This document shows positions 1-5,710 of a stretch of DNA of 6,355 nt, one piece after another. The translations under genes were made by a program, and so were the position numbers. The notes below the pieces were generated by a model. That model saw only the letters and a program-made list of their open reading frames with translations, was not told the origin of the DNA and searched no databases. This DNA comes from an uncultured Ruminococcus sp. (lineage in GTDB: Bacteria > Bacillota > Clostridia > Oscillospirales > Ruminococcaceae). The stretch covers positions 1 through 6,355 of the forward strand of contig CAMNJD010000082.1 of assembly GCA_946540705.1 (NCBI GenBank), in the 5' to 3' direction. How positions within the stretch are numbered: position 1 is the first letter of the stretch; the number at the start of each line of letters is the position of its first letter.

Positions 1-116
1 GACAGAACCTCAGTATCCTTGAAAAAGCGGTGCGCAAAACTGGTTTTGCCGGAGGATGTTCCGCCGATCATCGCAACGACGCACACCTCCGGTATCGTGA
101 TTTTGTACTTATCCAT
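1..116 (-). CDS. pnkp: Pnkp, bacterial polynucleotide kinase-phosphatase-ligase, N-terminal fragment (cut by window edge)
   Basis: Only the first 38 codons, from ATG at 116, are inside the window; the gene continues off the left edge. The visible protein starts MDKYKITIPEVCVVAMIGGT and carries a P-loop, GGTSSGKTSFA, at residues 18-28. That is where the 5'-kinase domain of bacterial Pnkp has its nucleotide-binding loop. The family is a three-domain RNA repair enzyme (5' kinase, 2',3' phosphatase, ligase-type adenylyltransferase) that heals and seals cleaved RNA together with Hen1. The start codon overlaps the hen1 stop by 8 nt (ATGGATAA), so translation is probably coupled. A G-run 12 nt upstream (129-133) is the only visible Shine-Dalgarno candidate. 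The kinase P-loop is seen directly. The full Pnkp identity rests on that loop plus the adjoining hen1, since phosphatase and ligase domains cannot be seen. Confidence 0.85.
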   Translation of the reverse strand, partial: MDKYKITIPEVCVVAMIGGTSSGKTSFAHRFFKDTEVL

Positions 117-1491
117 GCTTCGTAAACACCCCCATCTGTGTCGGCGCACCGAGCTCCGGGTCGTTGTCGCCGATGCTGCGCAGCTCGCAGGTATAGCCGA
201 ATGTCTCGCAGATATGCTTTGTCCACGCTTCAAATTCCACGCGCGTCCACTCAAAACGGTGGTCGCTATGGCGCAGCGCATTTTCCTGCATCTTCTCATA
301 TTTTGCGTTATATTCTCGGTTCGGTGTCGTGACAATGACCGTTTGCGGCGCGGCAAATTCAAATACCACGCGCTCCATTGCAGGAATCCGCATCGGCTCG
401 ATATGTTCGATGACTTCGATAATGCAGGCGCAGTCGAAGCCGGAGAACCGTTTGTCCATGTACGTCAGCGATGCCTGCATCAGCGTCAGCTTGTTCCGGC
501 GGTATTCGGTTGTGCGGTCGAGATGCAGCTTCTGCGCGGCTTTTTCCAGTTCGCGGACGGACACATCACACGCAGTAATGCGCTTGATCTGCGGCTCATT
601 CAGCAGCAGCGAGGTCAGACGGCATTCGCCGCAGCCGAGGTCAATCACCGACGCCGCGCCGCTTGCAAGCACCGCATCCCGCACGGTTTCCATGCGCTGC
701 GTATTCAGCGGCGTGCGGATCTCCTTTTCCTCCGCTGCATCTTCGATTTCCGATTCCGGCAGATCGCTGATGAGCTGATCCATTGCACGGCGGGCATAGC
801 TGCGTTTCTGCGCAAAATAACGCCGCGTGATCTTTTCCTTATAGGGATGATCGGCAAGCCAGCCCTCGCCGTGACTGAGCAGCTTTTCGATCTCGTCCTC
901 CGCCATATAATAATGCTTCTGCGTATCGAAAACCGGAATCAGCACATAAATATGGTTCAAAAGGTCGCAGAGGCGCACGTTTCCGCTGACCGTCAGATCA
1001 ATATACGGCGATTCGCCCCACTCCGGAAACTTCTCGTCAAGCTCCGTGCGGCTTGTTGAAACGGTATAGCCGAGCGGCTCAAAAAGCTGTTTTGCAAGCT
1101 CGGCATCACGGTTATCTTTAAGCGCGGAGAGTGTTGCGGTCAGATGCAGCGGCGTATTGGCAAGCTCCGGGAGCTGATCGCAGCGGCCGGACATCGCCGT
1201 TCCGAATACGCGCACGATCGCGCTGCTCATGAATGAGGTCGATGCATACGGGCGGTCATTGACATAGTCGAACAGTCCGCCTTCCGTGCTGCCGACCTTG
1301 CCGCAGGCGAGGTCAAGCGGGTCAATATCCAGCAGCAGCGCGGCGGTCGTCCGCGCATCGCTGACCTCCGGATAGAACACATATGCCTTGCCGTAGCTCA
1401 GCGGAAACTGCTGTGCGCGGTCGGGATGCTTGAACAGCAGATAGCCGAGATCCTGCGTGTTTTTGCCTTCGTAGGTAATGGTAAAAAGCAT
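109..1491 (-). CDS. hen1: Hen1, 3'-terminal RNA ribose 2'-O-methyltransferase
   Basis: This is a 460-residue protein of the usual length for bacterial Hen1. It methylates the 2'-OH at the 3' end of cleaved RNA before Pnkp seals it, which protects the repaired site from being cut again. Residues 1 to about 240 match the bacterial N-terminal domain (start MLFTITYEGKNTQDLGYLLF), which in studied homologues contacts Pnkp and supports its ligase activity. The methyltransferase domain follows: the SAM-binding motif DLGCGE is at 284-289, the metal-ligand cluster EVIEH at 359-363 (E359, E362, H363), TPNREYN at 389-395, and RHSDHRFEWTR at 407-417 with H411 as the fourth expected ligand. All signature residues are present, so it should be active. 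The ATG at 1491 has a good ribosome site, GAAGGTG (1497-1503), 5 nt upstream. It lies 34 nt after the NADAR gene and overlaps pnkp by 8 nt. Sampled GC in its middle is over 60%, well above the 3' part of the WYL gene. Confidence 0.96.
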   Translation of the reverse strand: MLFTITYEGKNTQDLGYLLFKHPDRAQQFPLSYGKAYVFYPEVSDARTTAALLLDIDPLDLACGKVGSTEGGLFDYVNDRPYASTSFMSSAIVRVFGTAMSGRCDQLPELANTPLHLTATLSALKDNRDAELAKQLFEPLGYTVSTSRTELDEKFPEWGESPYIDLTVSGNVRLCDLLNHIYVLIPVFDTQKHYYMAEDEIEKLLSHGEGWLADHPYKEKITRRYFAQKRSYARRAMDQLISDLPESEIEDAAEEKEIRTPLNTQRMETVRDAVLASGAASVIDLGCGECRLTSLLLNEPQIKRITACDVSVRELEKAAQKLHLDRTTEYRRNKLTLMQASLTYMDKRFSGFDCACIIEVIEHIEPMRIPAMERVVFEFAAPQTVIVTTPNREYNAKYEKMQENALRHSDHRFEWTRVEFEAWTKHICETFGYTCELRSIGDNDPELGAPTQMGVFTKHG

Positions 1492-1525
1492 GGGTTCACC
1501 TTCTTTTATGGAAATGATTTATTTG

Positions 1526-2164
1526 CTATGCGAGCACATATTCTTTATGAAATTGCAGAAAATCATCCGGTGTCATTTCCGGTATTTTTCCGAATAAATC
1601 CAACATCAGCCGGATTTCCGCGGCAGTTTTCGCCTGTGTGTTGATGCTTTTCGCCGGGTTAAATTCGATATCCGTGAAGTGCGAGTAGTCTCTGATTTGC
1701 TGAATCTCCTCAGCAGACAGCGTTTCGCAGATCGCCTTGATATAGATGTAATCATAGAACAGGGTTTTCGGCTCCAGCGGGAAATCTGTTCCCTGATAGC
1801 GGAATCCGGTCAGATCACCGGATGTGCGCAGGCGTTCATTGTGTTTTGCTTCCCGCGGATGCATATGCAGCAAATCGGGGTACGGTCCGCCGAATGCAAA
1901 GACCTTACTGCTCTGAAAGATATTTTCCAGCGGATAGCCGTCCAGTTTCAGATTGAACGCACTCATTTTAACACCGAGCGGGATATTGCTTTTCGTGCTG
2001 ACTTCCAGTACATTTGCAGATGTATCTGTGCTGCGGATCGCCTCATGCAGCGACAGCGCACACTTCTGCTTCTGGCTTGCCGATAAGCCGGAAATCCATG
2101 TAAAATCATAGTCTTTCCGGATAACTTTTCCGTTTTCTATCAGATATGCGGGACGGGTTGCCAT
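1526..2164 (-). CDS. NADAR-family protein, DarT1-associated antitoxin type (DNA/RNA guanine de-ADP-ribosylase)
   Basis: This 212-residue protein matches the family found as antitoxin beside DarT1 toxins. Recognisable blocks are SQKQKCALSLHEA at 30-42, LGVKMSAFNLKL at 63-74, ENIFQSSKVFAFGGPYPDLL at 80-99, REAKHNERLRTSGDL at 104-118, FPLEPKTLFYDYIYIKA at 128-144 and FTDIEFNPAKSINTQAK at 163-179. NADAR enzymes of this type remove ADP-ribose from guanosine, reversing the DNA modification made by DarT1. I infer that activity from the family. No DarT toxin gene is visible next to it; its neighbours are a WYL regulator and hen1/pnkp, so it may serve repair or immunity rather than act as a classical antitoxin. 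The start is the ATG at 2164, with GGAG (2172-2175) 7 nt upstream. The frame stays open to a TTG at 2185, but that lies before the ribosome site and inside the WYL gene. The upstream stop codon is 13 nt away, so translation is likely coupled. Confidence 0.85.
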   Translation of the reverse strand: MATRPAYLIENGKVIRKDYDFTWISGLSASQKQKCALSLHEAIRSTDTSANVLEVSTKSNIPLGVKMSAFNLKLDGYPLENIFQSSKVFAFGGPYPDLLHMHPREAKHNERLRTSGDLTGFRYQGTDFPLEPKTLFYDYIYIKAICETLSAEEIQQIRDYSHFTDIEFNPAKSINTQAKTAAEIRLMLDLFGKIPEMTPDDFLQFHKEYVLA

Positions 2165-2180
2165 GGCAATGCTCCTTTCA
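2165..2180 (-). promoter_or_regulatory. Stop-overlapping ribosome binding site, WYL to NADAR junction
   Basis: The WYL stop and the ribosome site run together as TGAAAGGAGCA, with GGAG at 2172-2175 and 7 nt to the ATG at 2164. This fixes the NADAR start and points to coupled translation. The same 11-base string occurs at the hydrolase to WYL junction. Confidence 0.85.
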
Positions 2181-3941
2181 ATCAAGAACAGCAGGATCCA
2201 TTCCGGGTCTTATAACCATGTCTTCAGAATGATAATCCCGCAGAAAGCGAGTATACAGTCTAACGCCGCGTTCACTGAGTTTTTGTTTTAGTTGATTGAG
2301 AGTATCTGCATCCATCTGCGTATGTTCCAGACGCAGTTCTTTCAAATACTTCATCTTCTTAAGGAAAGAGTAGTCATTCAGCTTATCACAGTGTGAGATT
2401 TCAAGTTCTTCGATGTGTTCAGCATCCTGCAAATGCGAACAATCAATCAAATCGCGGCAATGTGCAAGTTCCAATCGTCGAATTGAAGGAAACTTCGTAA
2501 TAAATGCCATATCCTGAATATCCGCACCGAGCAAGGTTAACTGAACCAGTTTCGATGCATCACAAATCTGCGATGGCAGAGCAATATCATCTGTCTGTAC
2601 TTCTTCAATTCCTTCGAGGTGCATCTGCATATTCTCCGGCAATTCGCAGTGAACAAGGTGCAGTCTGTGAAGCATAGGAAGTTCATGCAGATATTCTGCG
2701 TGATCCAGAATGCACTCATTCAAAGACAAGGAGATGATATCCGGCATTTCATGCAGCAGAGACAGGTCTATCTTTTCCTTTGAACGCTGCCCTTTTCCAA
2801 GATAATGTCCTTTTCCATGATATATAATTGTTTTTCCTGTTCGCTTTTTTGAAAAACGGATGGCTTCTGCAAAATCTTTTGCAGTGAACACGCGAACATG
2901 AAGTGGCTTTCCAGTCACTCTGTAAAGGCGCTCAGAATCCTTCAGAGAATCAGCAATATCCTTGCGAAAATCATCCGGTGAAATGACAACCATGCTGCCT
3001 GCATGGGTAAATGCCCATGATTTCATGGATTCTCTCGTTGCCTTGACTGACAAGATAATTGTTTCATCATCATAGTTGTCCTTTTGCTCCGGTGCAATGC
3101 TGAAATCACGACCGAATACATCCACAATCTCATCAATCGAATCCTTGGCGCACTGAATCTTAAATGTCTCCACCGCGCCGCCGCAGAGATCAGGCTGCGT
3201 ATCGGCATATGCACTCATTCCGCCGCTTGCATTGATCTCTTTCAGCTGCGGGATCTCCTGACAACGGGTTTTGAGCTTTTTCAGATTGCAGAGCCGGTCC
3301 ACGCGCCATGAAAGAATCTTGTCATGATCGTTCAGCGCACCGAGCAGATAATACTTGCCGTTCTTGTAAACCAGCTCATACGGATTAACCGTAATATCCT
3401 CCGGATACACGTTTTCCGTGGTGAGATCGGCACGGTAGGTCAGATAATTACAGGAAATCTGCCGCTTGCTGAAAATCGCAGACTGCACTTCTTCAATCGT
3501 AAAAAAGACGCTTTTCTGCAAATTGTTTCGTGTTTTCCCTGCGCGGAATTTCTGTTTGCGGATATATTTCTGAAACGCAGGGGAACCGAAAGCTGTCAGC
3601 GCTTCAATCATTTCATCTGCGCCGCCCAGTGTTACAAAATCCGAATACAGCACACTGTCCACAAGAAAACGCAGCTCGCCGTCGCTCAGTTCATGGCCGT
3701 CATAGTATACGCCCTCATGTGAATCCTGCACGATCGGGAAACCTGCTTCTTCAAGAGAATTCAGCTTGTCGTAGACGGTATTTCTTGCCGGCATGAACCC
3801 GCAGCACTGTTCGATTTTATCGCACAGTTCTGTCTTTTTCATATGGTTTTCAGGACTGGTGTATTCTTTGAGAATGTCGATGATTACCAGAAGCAAAAGA
3901 TACTTTTTTTCCTGAACGGTATTGTGATACTTAATCAGCAT
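2178..3941 (-). CDS. WYL-domain transcriptional regulator with C-terminal leucine-rich repeats
   Basis: The protein has 587 residues, far longer than the 300-350 usual for WYL regulators. Residues 10-85 form a winged-helix-type DNA-binding region (NTVYDKLNSLEEAGFPI at 54-70). Residues 140-225 are the WYL domain: PYELVYKNGKYYLLG at 187-201 replaces the canonical W-Y-L with Y-Y-L, and SWRVDRL is at 211-217. Residues 255-345 are a WCX-like domain. Residues 395-555 hold about six or seven leucine-rich repeats with an LxxLxLxxC pattern, for example IRRLELAHC, IEELEISHC and LKELRLEH. WYL proteins are usually cytoplasmic regulators whose WYL domain binds a nucleic-acid or nucleotide signal; the repeats suggest an added protein- or ligand-binding surface. 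Start ATG 3941 has GGAG (3948-3951) 6 nt upstream and follows the hydrolase by 12 nt. It may autoregulate through the palindrome at 4744-4763, but that is inference. The repeat part is more AT-rich (about 41% GC in a 240-base sample) than the WYL part (about 50-57%). Confidence 0.9.
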   Translation of the reverse strand: MLIKYHNTVQEKKYLLLLVIIDILKEYTSPENHMKKTELCDKIEQCCGFMPARNTVYDKLNSLEEAGFPIVQDSHEGVYYDGHELSDGELRFLVDSVLYSDFVTLGGADEMIEALTAFGSPAFQKYIRKQKFRAGKTRNNLQKSVFFTIEEVQSAIFSKRQISCNYLTYRADLTTENVYPEDITVNPYELVYKNGKYYLLGALNDHDKILSWRVDRLCNLKKLKTRCQEIPQLKEINASGGMSAYADTQPDLCGGAVETFKIQCAKDSIDEIVDVFGRDFSIAPEQKDNYDDETIILSVKATRESMKSWAFTHAGSMVVISPDDFRKDIADSLKDSERLYRVTGKPLHVRVFTAKDFAEAIRFSKKRTGKTIIYHGKGHYLGKGQRSKEKIDLSLLHEMPDIISLSLNECILDHAEYLHELPMLHRLHLVHCELPENMQMHLEGIEEVQTDDIALPSQICDASKLVQLTLLGADIQDMAFITKFPSIRRLELAHCRDLIDCSHLQDAEHIEELEISHCDKLNDYSFLKKMKYLKELRLEHTQMDADTLNQLKQKLSERGVRLYTRFLRDYHSEDMVIRPGMDPAVLD

Positions 3942-3956
3942 AGGCTGCTCCTTTCA
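3942..3956 (-). promoter_or_regulatory. Stop-overlapping ribosome binding site, hydrolase to WYL junction
   Basis: The hydrolase stop (3954-3956) leads directly into AAAGGAGCA, with GGAG at 3948-3951 and 6 nt to the WYL ATG at 3941. The string TGAAAGGAGCA is identical to that at 2170-2180, indicating one polycistronic, translationally coupled unit. Confidence 0.85.
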
Positions 3957-4703
3957 CTGCAACAGCCACGGAACCGCAAATTCCATTACCCGACCGAGCG
4001 ATTCCAGAAACCGATGATCGGCTCCCGCAATCTCTTTCCGGATGATTTTCGGATTGCGGGTACAAAAAGCCCTCGTATCCTCCGGCAGAACAACATCATC
4101 GCAATCGCCGTGGATCAGCAGCATTTCGCGATCAAAATCCTGCCGGAACACATCATTTTCCAGCAACTCCTGATAGAAAGCATACGGAACATCGAGCTTG
4201 TGTTCATAACCGAGTGTGACACTTCCGCTTTGCCGATATTCGCTCATGCCGCCGCCCTCAGAATCAACGATACGGGCGAACACCTCCGGCATATTGACCG
4301 CGGGTGCGCGCAGCACAATGCGGACAGAATCCGGAATCTCATCCAGCAGATTCAGTGTCAGGAAACCGCCGAAGCTGGTGGCAAACACGCCCGTCCACTG
4401 TGCAGCGGGGTATGCATTCTTTGCGTATTCGGTCATGCTTCGGAAATCGTTTTTGCAGCATTCCACCGAGAAAAGCGAATCCTGTGTATCGTTTCCGTGT
4501 CCGGCATAATTGAAAGCCAGAACAGCAGTCCCGTACTGCGTCAGATGTTCGGCGAGCGCGGAGATCGCCCAGCTTTCCATGCTGCCGGCAAAACCGTGCA
4601 GCGCAATCACATAACGCTCAACAATGCCGTCATCGGGTGTAAACAGCTTGATATTCAGATTCCGGATTTCATCATACTGATACACGTCATATGCGGTTTT
4701 CAT
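3954..4703 (-). CDS. alpha/beta hydrolase (serine hydrolase, S33-like)
   Basis: This 249-residue soluble protein has no signal peptide and a standard alpha/beta-hydrolase layout. The oxyanion-hole segment HGFAG is at 36-40 and FNYAGHG at 64-70. The nucleophile elbow ATSFGG is at 108-113 with Ser110. The acid region HGDCDDVV is at 198-205, with Asp202 the likely triad residue, and the catalytic His230 is in GADHRF. The elbow reads A-x-S-x-G instead of G-x-S-x-G. It probably hydrolyses an ester, thioester or peptide; the substrate cannot be read from sequence. It is the first gene of the operon. ATG 4703 has a strong site GGGAGG (4712-4717) 8 nt upstream, and a promoter with operator lies directly above it. 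Its stop codon abuts the ribosome site of the WYL gene (TGAAAGGAG). Its role beside NADAR, Hen1 and Pnkp is unknown; removal of an acyl group from an ADP-ribose product is one speculative option. Confidence 0.88.
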   Translation of the reverse strand: MKTAYDVYQYDEIRNLNIKLFTPDDGIVERYVIALHGFAGSMESWAISALAEHLTQYGTAVLAFNYAGHGNDTQDSLFSVECCKNDFRSMTEYAKNAYPAAQWTGVFATSFGGFLTLNLLDEIPDSVRIVLRAPAVNMPEVFARIVDSEGGGMSEYRQSGSVTLGYEHKLDVPYAFYQELLENDVFRQDFDREMLLIHGDCDDVVLPEDTRAFCTRNPKIIRKEIAGADHRFLESLGRVMEFAVPWLLQ

Positions 4704-4728
4704 TCGGATCGCCTCCCTTTCCGCTTAC

Positions 4729-4763
4729 AGTATATCACATCTCATGTTCAAATTCTTGAACAT
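4729..4763 (-). promoter_or_regulatory. Operator-promoter module of the hydrolase-WYL-NADAR-hen1-pnkp operon
   Basis: A 20-bp palindrome of the form ATGTTCA-N6-TGAACAT occupies 4744-4763; its arms pair perfectly over 8 bp (ATGTTCAA/TTGAACAT). On the minus strand it is followed after exactly 9 nt (4735-4743) by an extended -10 box, TG-A-TATACT, with the hexamer at 4729-4734. No good -35 hexamer is seen; the palindrome covers that position. The predicted transcript start is near 4722, giving a 5' leader of about 19 nt before the hydrolase ATG. The same arrangement recurs at 5630-5664 and 5711-5745. The bound regulator is not known; the WYL-LRR protein encoded in the operon is the obvious candidate. 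Confidence 0.75.
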
Positions 4764-4987
4764 TGTGTAAATTTTTGAGCACGAGAGGAATAGACACGGC
4801 AAAGCATTCCATATACCCATTTGTTATAGTAAGGATATTCCGGTGCAGGAAATCCATACAGCTCCGCAGCAAATTCCCCGACCGCTGCCGATCGGGATTT
4901 GCCTGCAAAGCAATGAATCAAAATTGTTTCCGTATCCCGATGCTGCATCAGGAATTCAATGATCTGCGCCGCTTGCTGTTTATGAGA
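4748..4987 (-). pseudogene. 5'-truncated protein tyrosine phosphatase remnant
   Basis: An open frame runs from just after a TGA (4988-4990) to a TGA at 4748-4750. It encodes about 79 residues beginning SHKQQAAQIIEFLMQHR. It contains the phosphatase loop HCFAGKSRSAAV, with the Cx5R signature (Cys and Arg in HC-FAGKS-R), and a plausible C-terminus. The segment before the loop (QAAQIIEF) matches the helix that precedes it in small dual-specificity-type phosphatases. Everything earlier, including the general-acid Asp loop, is missing. The only ATG (4948) overlaps the SLOG gene stop (TGATG) and would start just 12 residues before the catalytic Cys. I therefore call it a decayed gene rather than an active enzyme. 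Its last codons and stop lie inside the downstream operator. Confidence 0.7.
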
Positions 4988-5607
4988 TCAAGCGCTGTCT
5001 GGGCGCGGGCAAGCTCGTCAGGAACGGCGAGATAATCTGCATTTGCCTTGTCAATATCATAGTTCGCATAGCTGTATTCGATGATCGTGGAGCTGCGGGA
5101 ATAGCCTTCCTGACGTTCCTTCGGCATTGCAGCTTTCATACGAGCAAGACGACTTTTGCGGTGGGTAAGCTGCGGCAGGTAAATCAGCATCATGTCGATC
5201 GTCATGTCAAATCCGGGAACCACAGTTGTTGCATTAAACACATTCAGCGTGTGCTTTGCCTTGCGAATCTTGTTTTCAAGCTCGATGATTGCCGTCTGCG
5301 CTGCATCGCAGTCGTTCACCATCGCAATATCCTTTTGACGGTATAACGCAAATCCTTTCACACTGCCTGCGACGGAGATATGTTTAACAGGAAAGGCGTC
5401 AATCGAATGCCGAATGTGCCCTCCGCTGACATACACTGTTACATTTCTATAGCCCTTGTCGTACAGATATTGCTGCATCAGAATATCTGCACCGGCACAA
5501 TCGCCGATCAAAAACTCACAGTTCTGCTGACAATGATCATCCAGCAGAGCAGTCAGGCTTTCCGGCAGAGACTTGATCGTTTTAGAACCGCTGAGAAAGA
5601 TTTTCAT
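4948..5607 (-). CDS. SLOG-like (DprA/LOG-type Rossmann) protein with atypical C-terminal half
   Basis: This is a 219-residue hypothetical protein. Residues 1-101 look like a SLOG-type nucleotide-binding Rossmann fold: start MKIFLSGSKTIKSLP, then LIGDCAGADILMQQYL at 33-48, NVTVYVSGG at 55-63 and QKDIAMVNDCD at 91-101. In relatives I know this is followed by a strand-loop with a WDGKSKGT-like motif that completes the fold. Here residue 102 onward instead runs into a helical, charged region (LENKIRKAKHTLNVFNATT, then EYSYANYDI at 177-185 and ELARAQTALDLIN at 198-210). That looks like a separate conserved domain, so the gene may be a fusion caused by deletion. Function is unknown; SLOG domains sense or process nucleotide-derived signals. 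The ATG at 5607 is fixed by a perfect AGGAGG (5616-5621) 8 nt upstream; a GTG at 5664 lies upstream of the promoter -10 and is rejected. Two operator-promoter modules precede it. Confidence 0.7.
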   Translation of the reverse strand: MKIFLSGSKTIKSLPESLTALLDDHCQQNCEFLIGDCAGADILMQQYLYDKGYRNVTVYVSGGHIRHSIDAFPVKHISVAGSVKGFALYRQKDIAMVNDCDAAQTAIIELENKIRKAKHTLNVFNATTVVPGFDMTIDMMLIYLPQLTHRKSRLARMKAAMPKERQEGYSRSSTIIEYSYANYDIDKANADYLAVPDELARAQTALDLINSKRRRSLNS

Positions 5608-5629
5608 GCGCTCTCCCTCCTGTGATCCT

Positions 5630-5664
5630 ATGATAGCACATTCGATGTTCAGTTTTTTGCGCAC
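5630..5664 (-). promoter_or_regulatory. Operator-promoter module, proximal copy upstream of the SLOG-like gene
   Basis: The operator at 5645-5664 has one perfect half-site, TGAACAT (minus strand, 5651-5645), and a degenerate partner, GTGCGCA, that matches in 4 of 7 positions. Nine nucleotides later (5636-5644) comes an extended -10 box, TG-C-TATCAT, with the hexamer at 5630-5635. The predicted start is near 5623, leaving a leader of about 16 nt that begins almost at the AGGAGG site. The geometry is identical to the copies at 4729-4763 and 5711-5745. Confidence 0.65.
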
Positions 5665-5702
5665 TGTCTATCGTGCTGTTCCAGATGCGCTTTTCTATCC
5701 AT
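5649..5702 (-). CDS. Possible 17-residue near-leaderless leader peptide
   Basis: An ATG at 5702 lies about 2 nt after the start predicted for the distal promoter (near 5704). It opens the frame MDRKAHLEQHDRQCAKN, which ends at the TGA (5651-5649) forming part of the proximal operator half-site TGAACAT. There is no Shine-Dalgarno sequence, so expression would need leaderless initiation. It may be chance; I list it because of its exact fit between two regulatory modules. Confidence 0.2.
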   Translation of the reverse strand: MDRKAHLEQHDRQCAKN

Positions 5703-5710
5703 GTGATTGT

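Noticed and set aside
19..1059. Long plus-strand open frame of 346 codons opposite hen1
   Set aside because: It lies entirely antisense to a clear Hen1/Pnkp coding region, has no ribosome site and a Cys/His/Arg-rich composition typical of a shadow frame.
2165..2185. TTG start at 2185 for the NADAR gene
   Set aside because: It lies upstream of the GGAG site and inside the WYL gene; ATG 2164 has correct spacing and matches the usual family N-terminus.
4744..4763. LexA (SOS) box
   Set aside because: Firmicute LexA sites read GAAC-N4-GTTC; here the arms are in the opposite order (GTTC then GAAC) with a longer spacer, so a different regulator is more likely.
3843..4778. Plus-strand open frame of 311 codons opposite the hydrolase
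   Set aside because: It is antisense to a hydrolase with an intact catalytic triad, shows no recognisable motif and runs through the operon promoter.
4948..4990. Programmed -1 frameshift making a SLOG-phosphatase fusion
   Set aside because: The overlap contains no classical slippery heptamer such as A AAA AAC, and the joined protein would lack the phosphatase general-acid loop; gene decay is simpler.
5608..5664. GTG start at 5664 for the SLOG-like gene
   Set aside because: The start would lie upstream of the -10 box and within the operator; ATG 5607 has a perfect AGGAGG 8 nt away.
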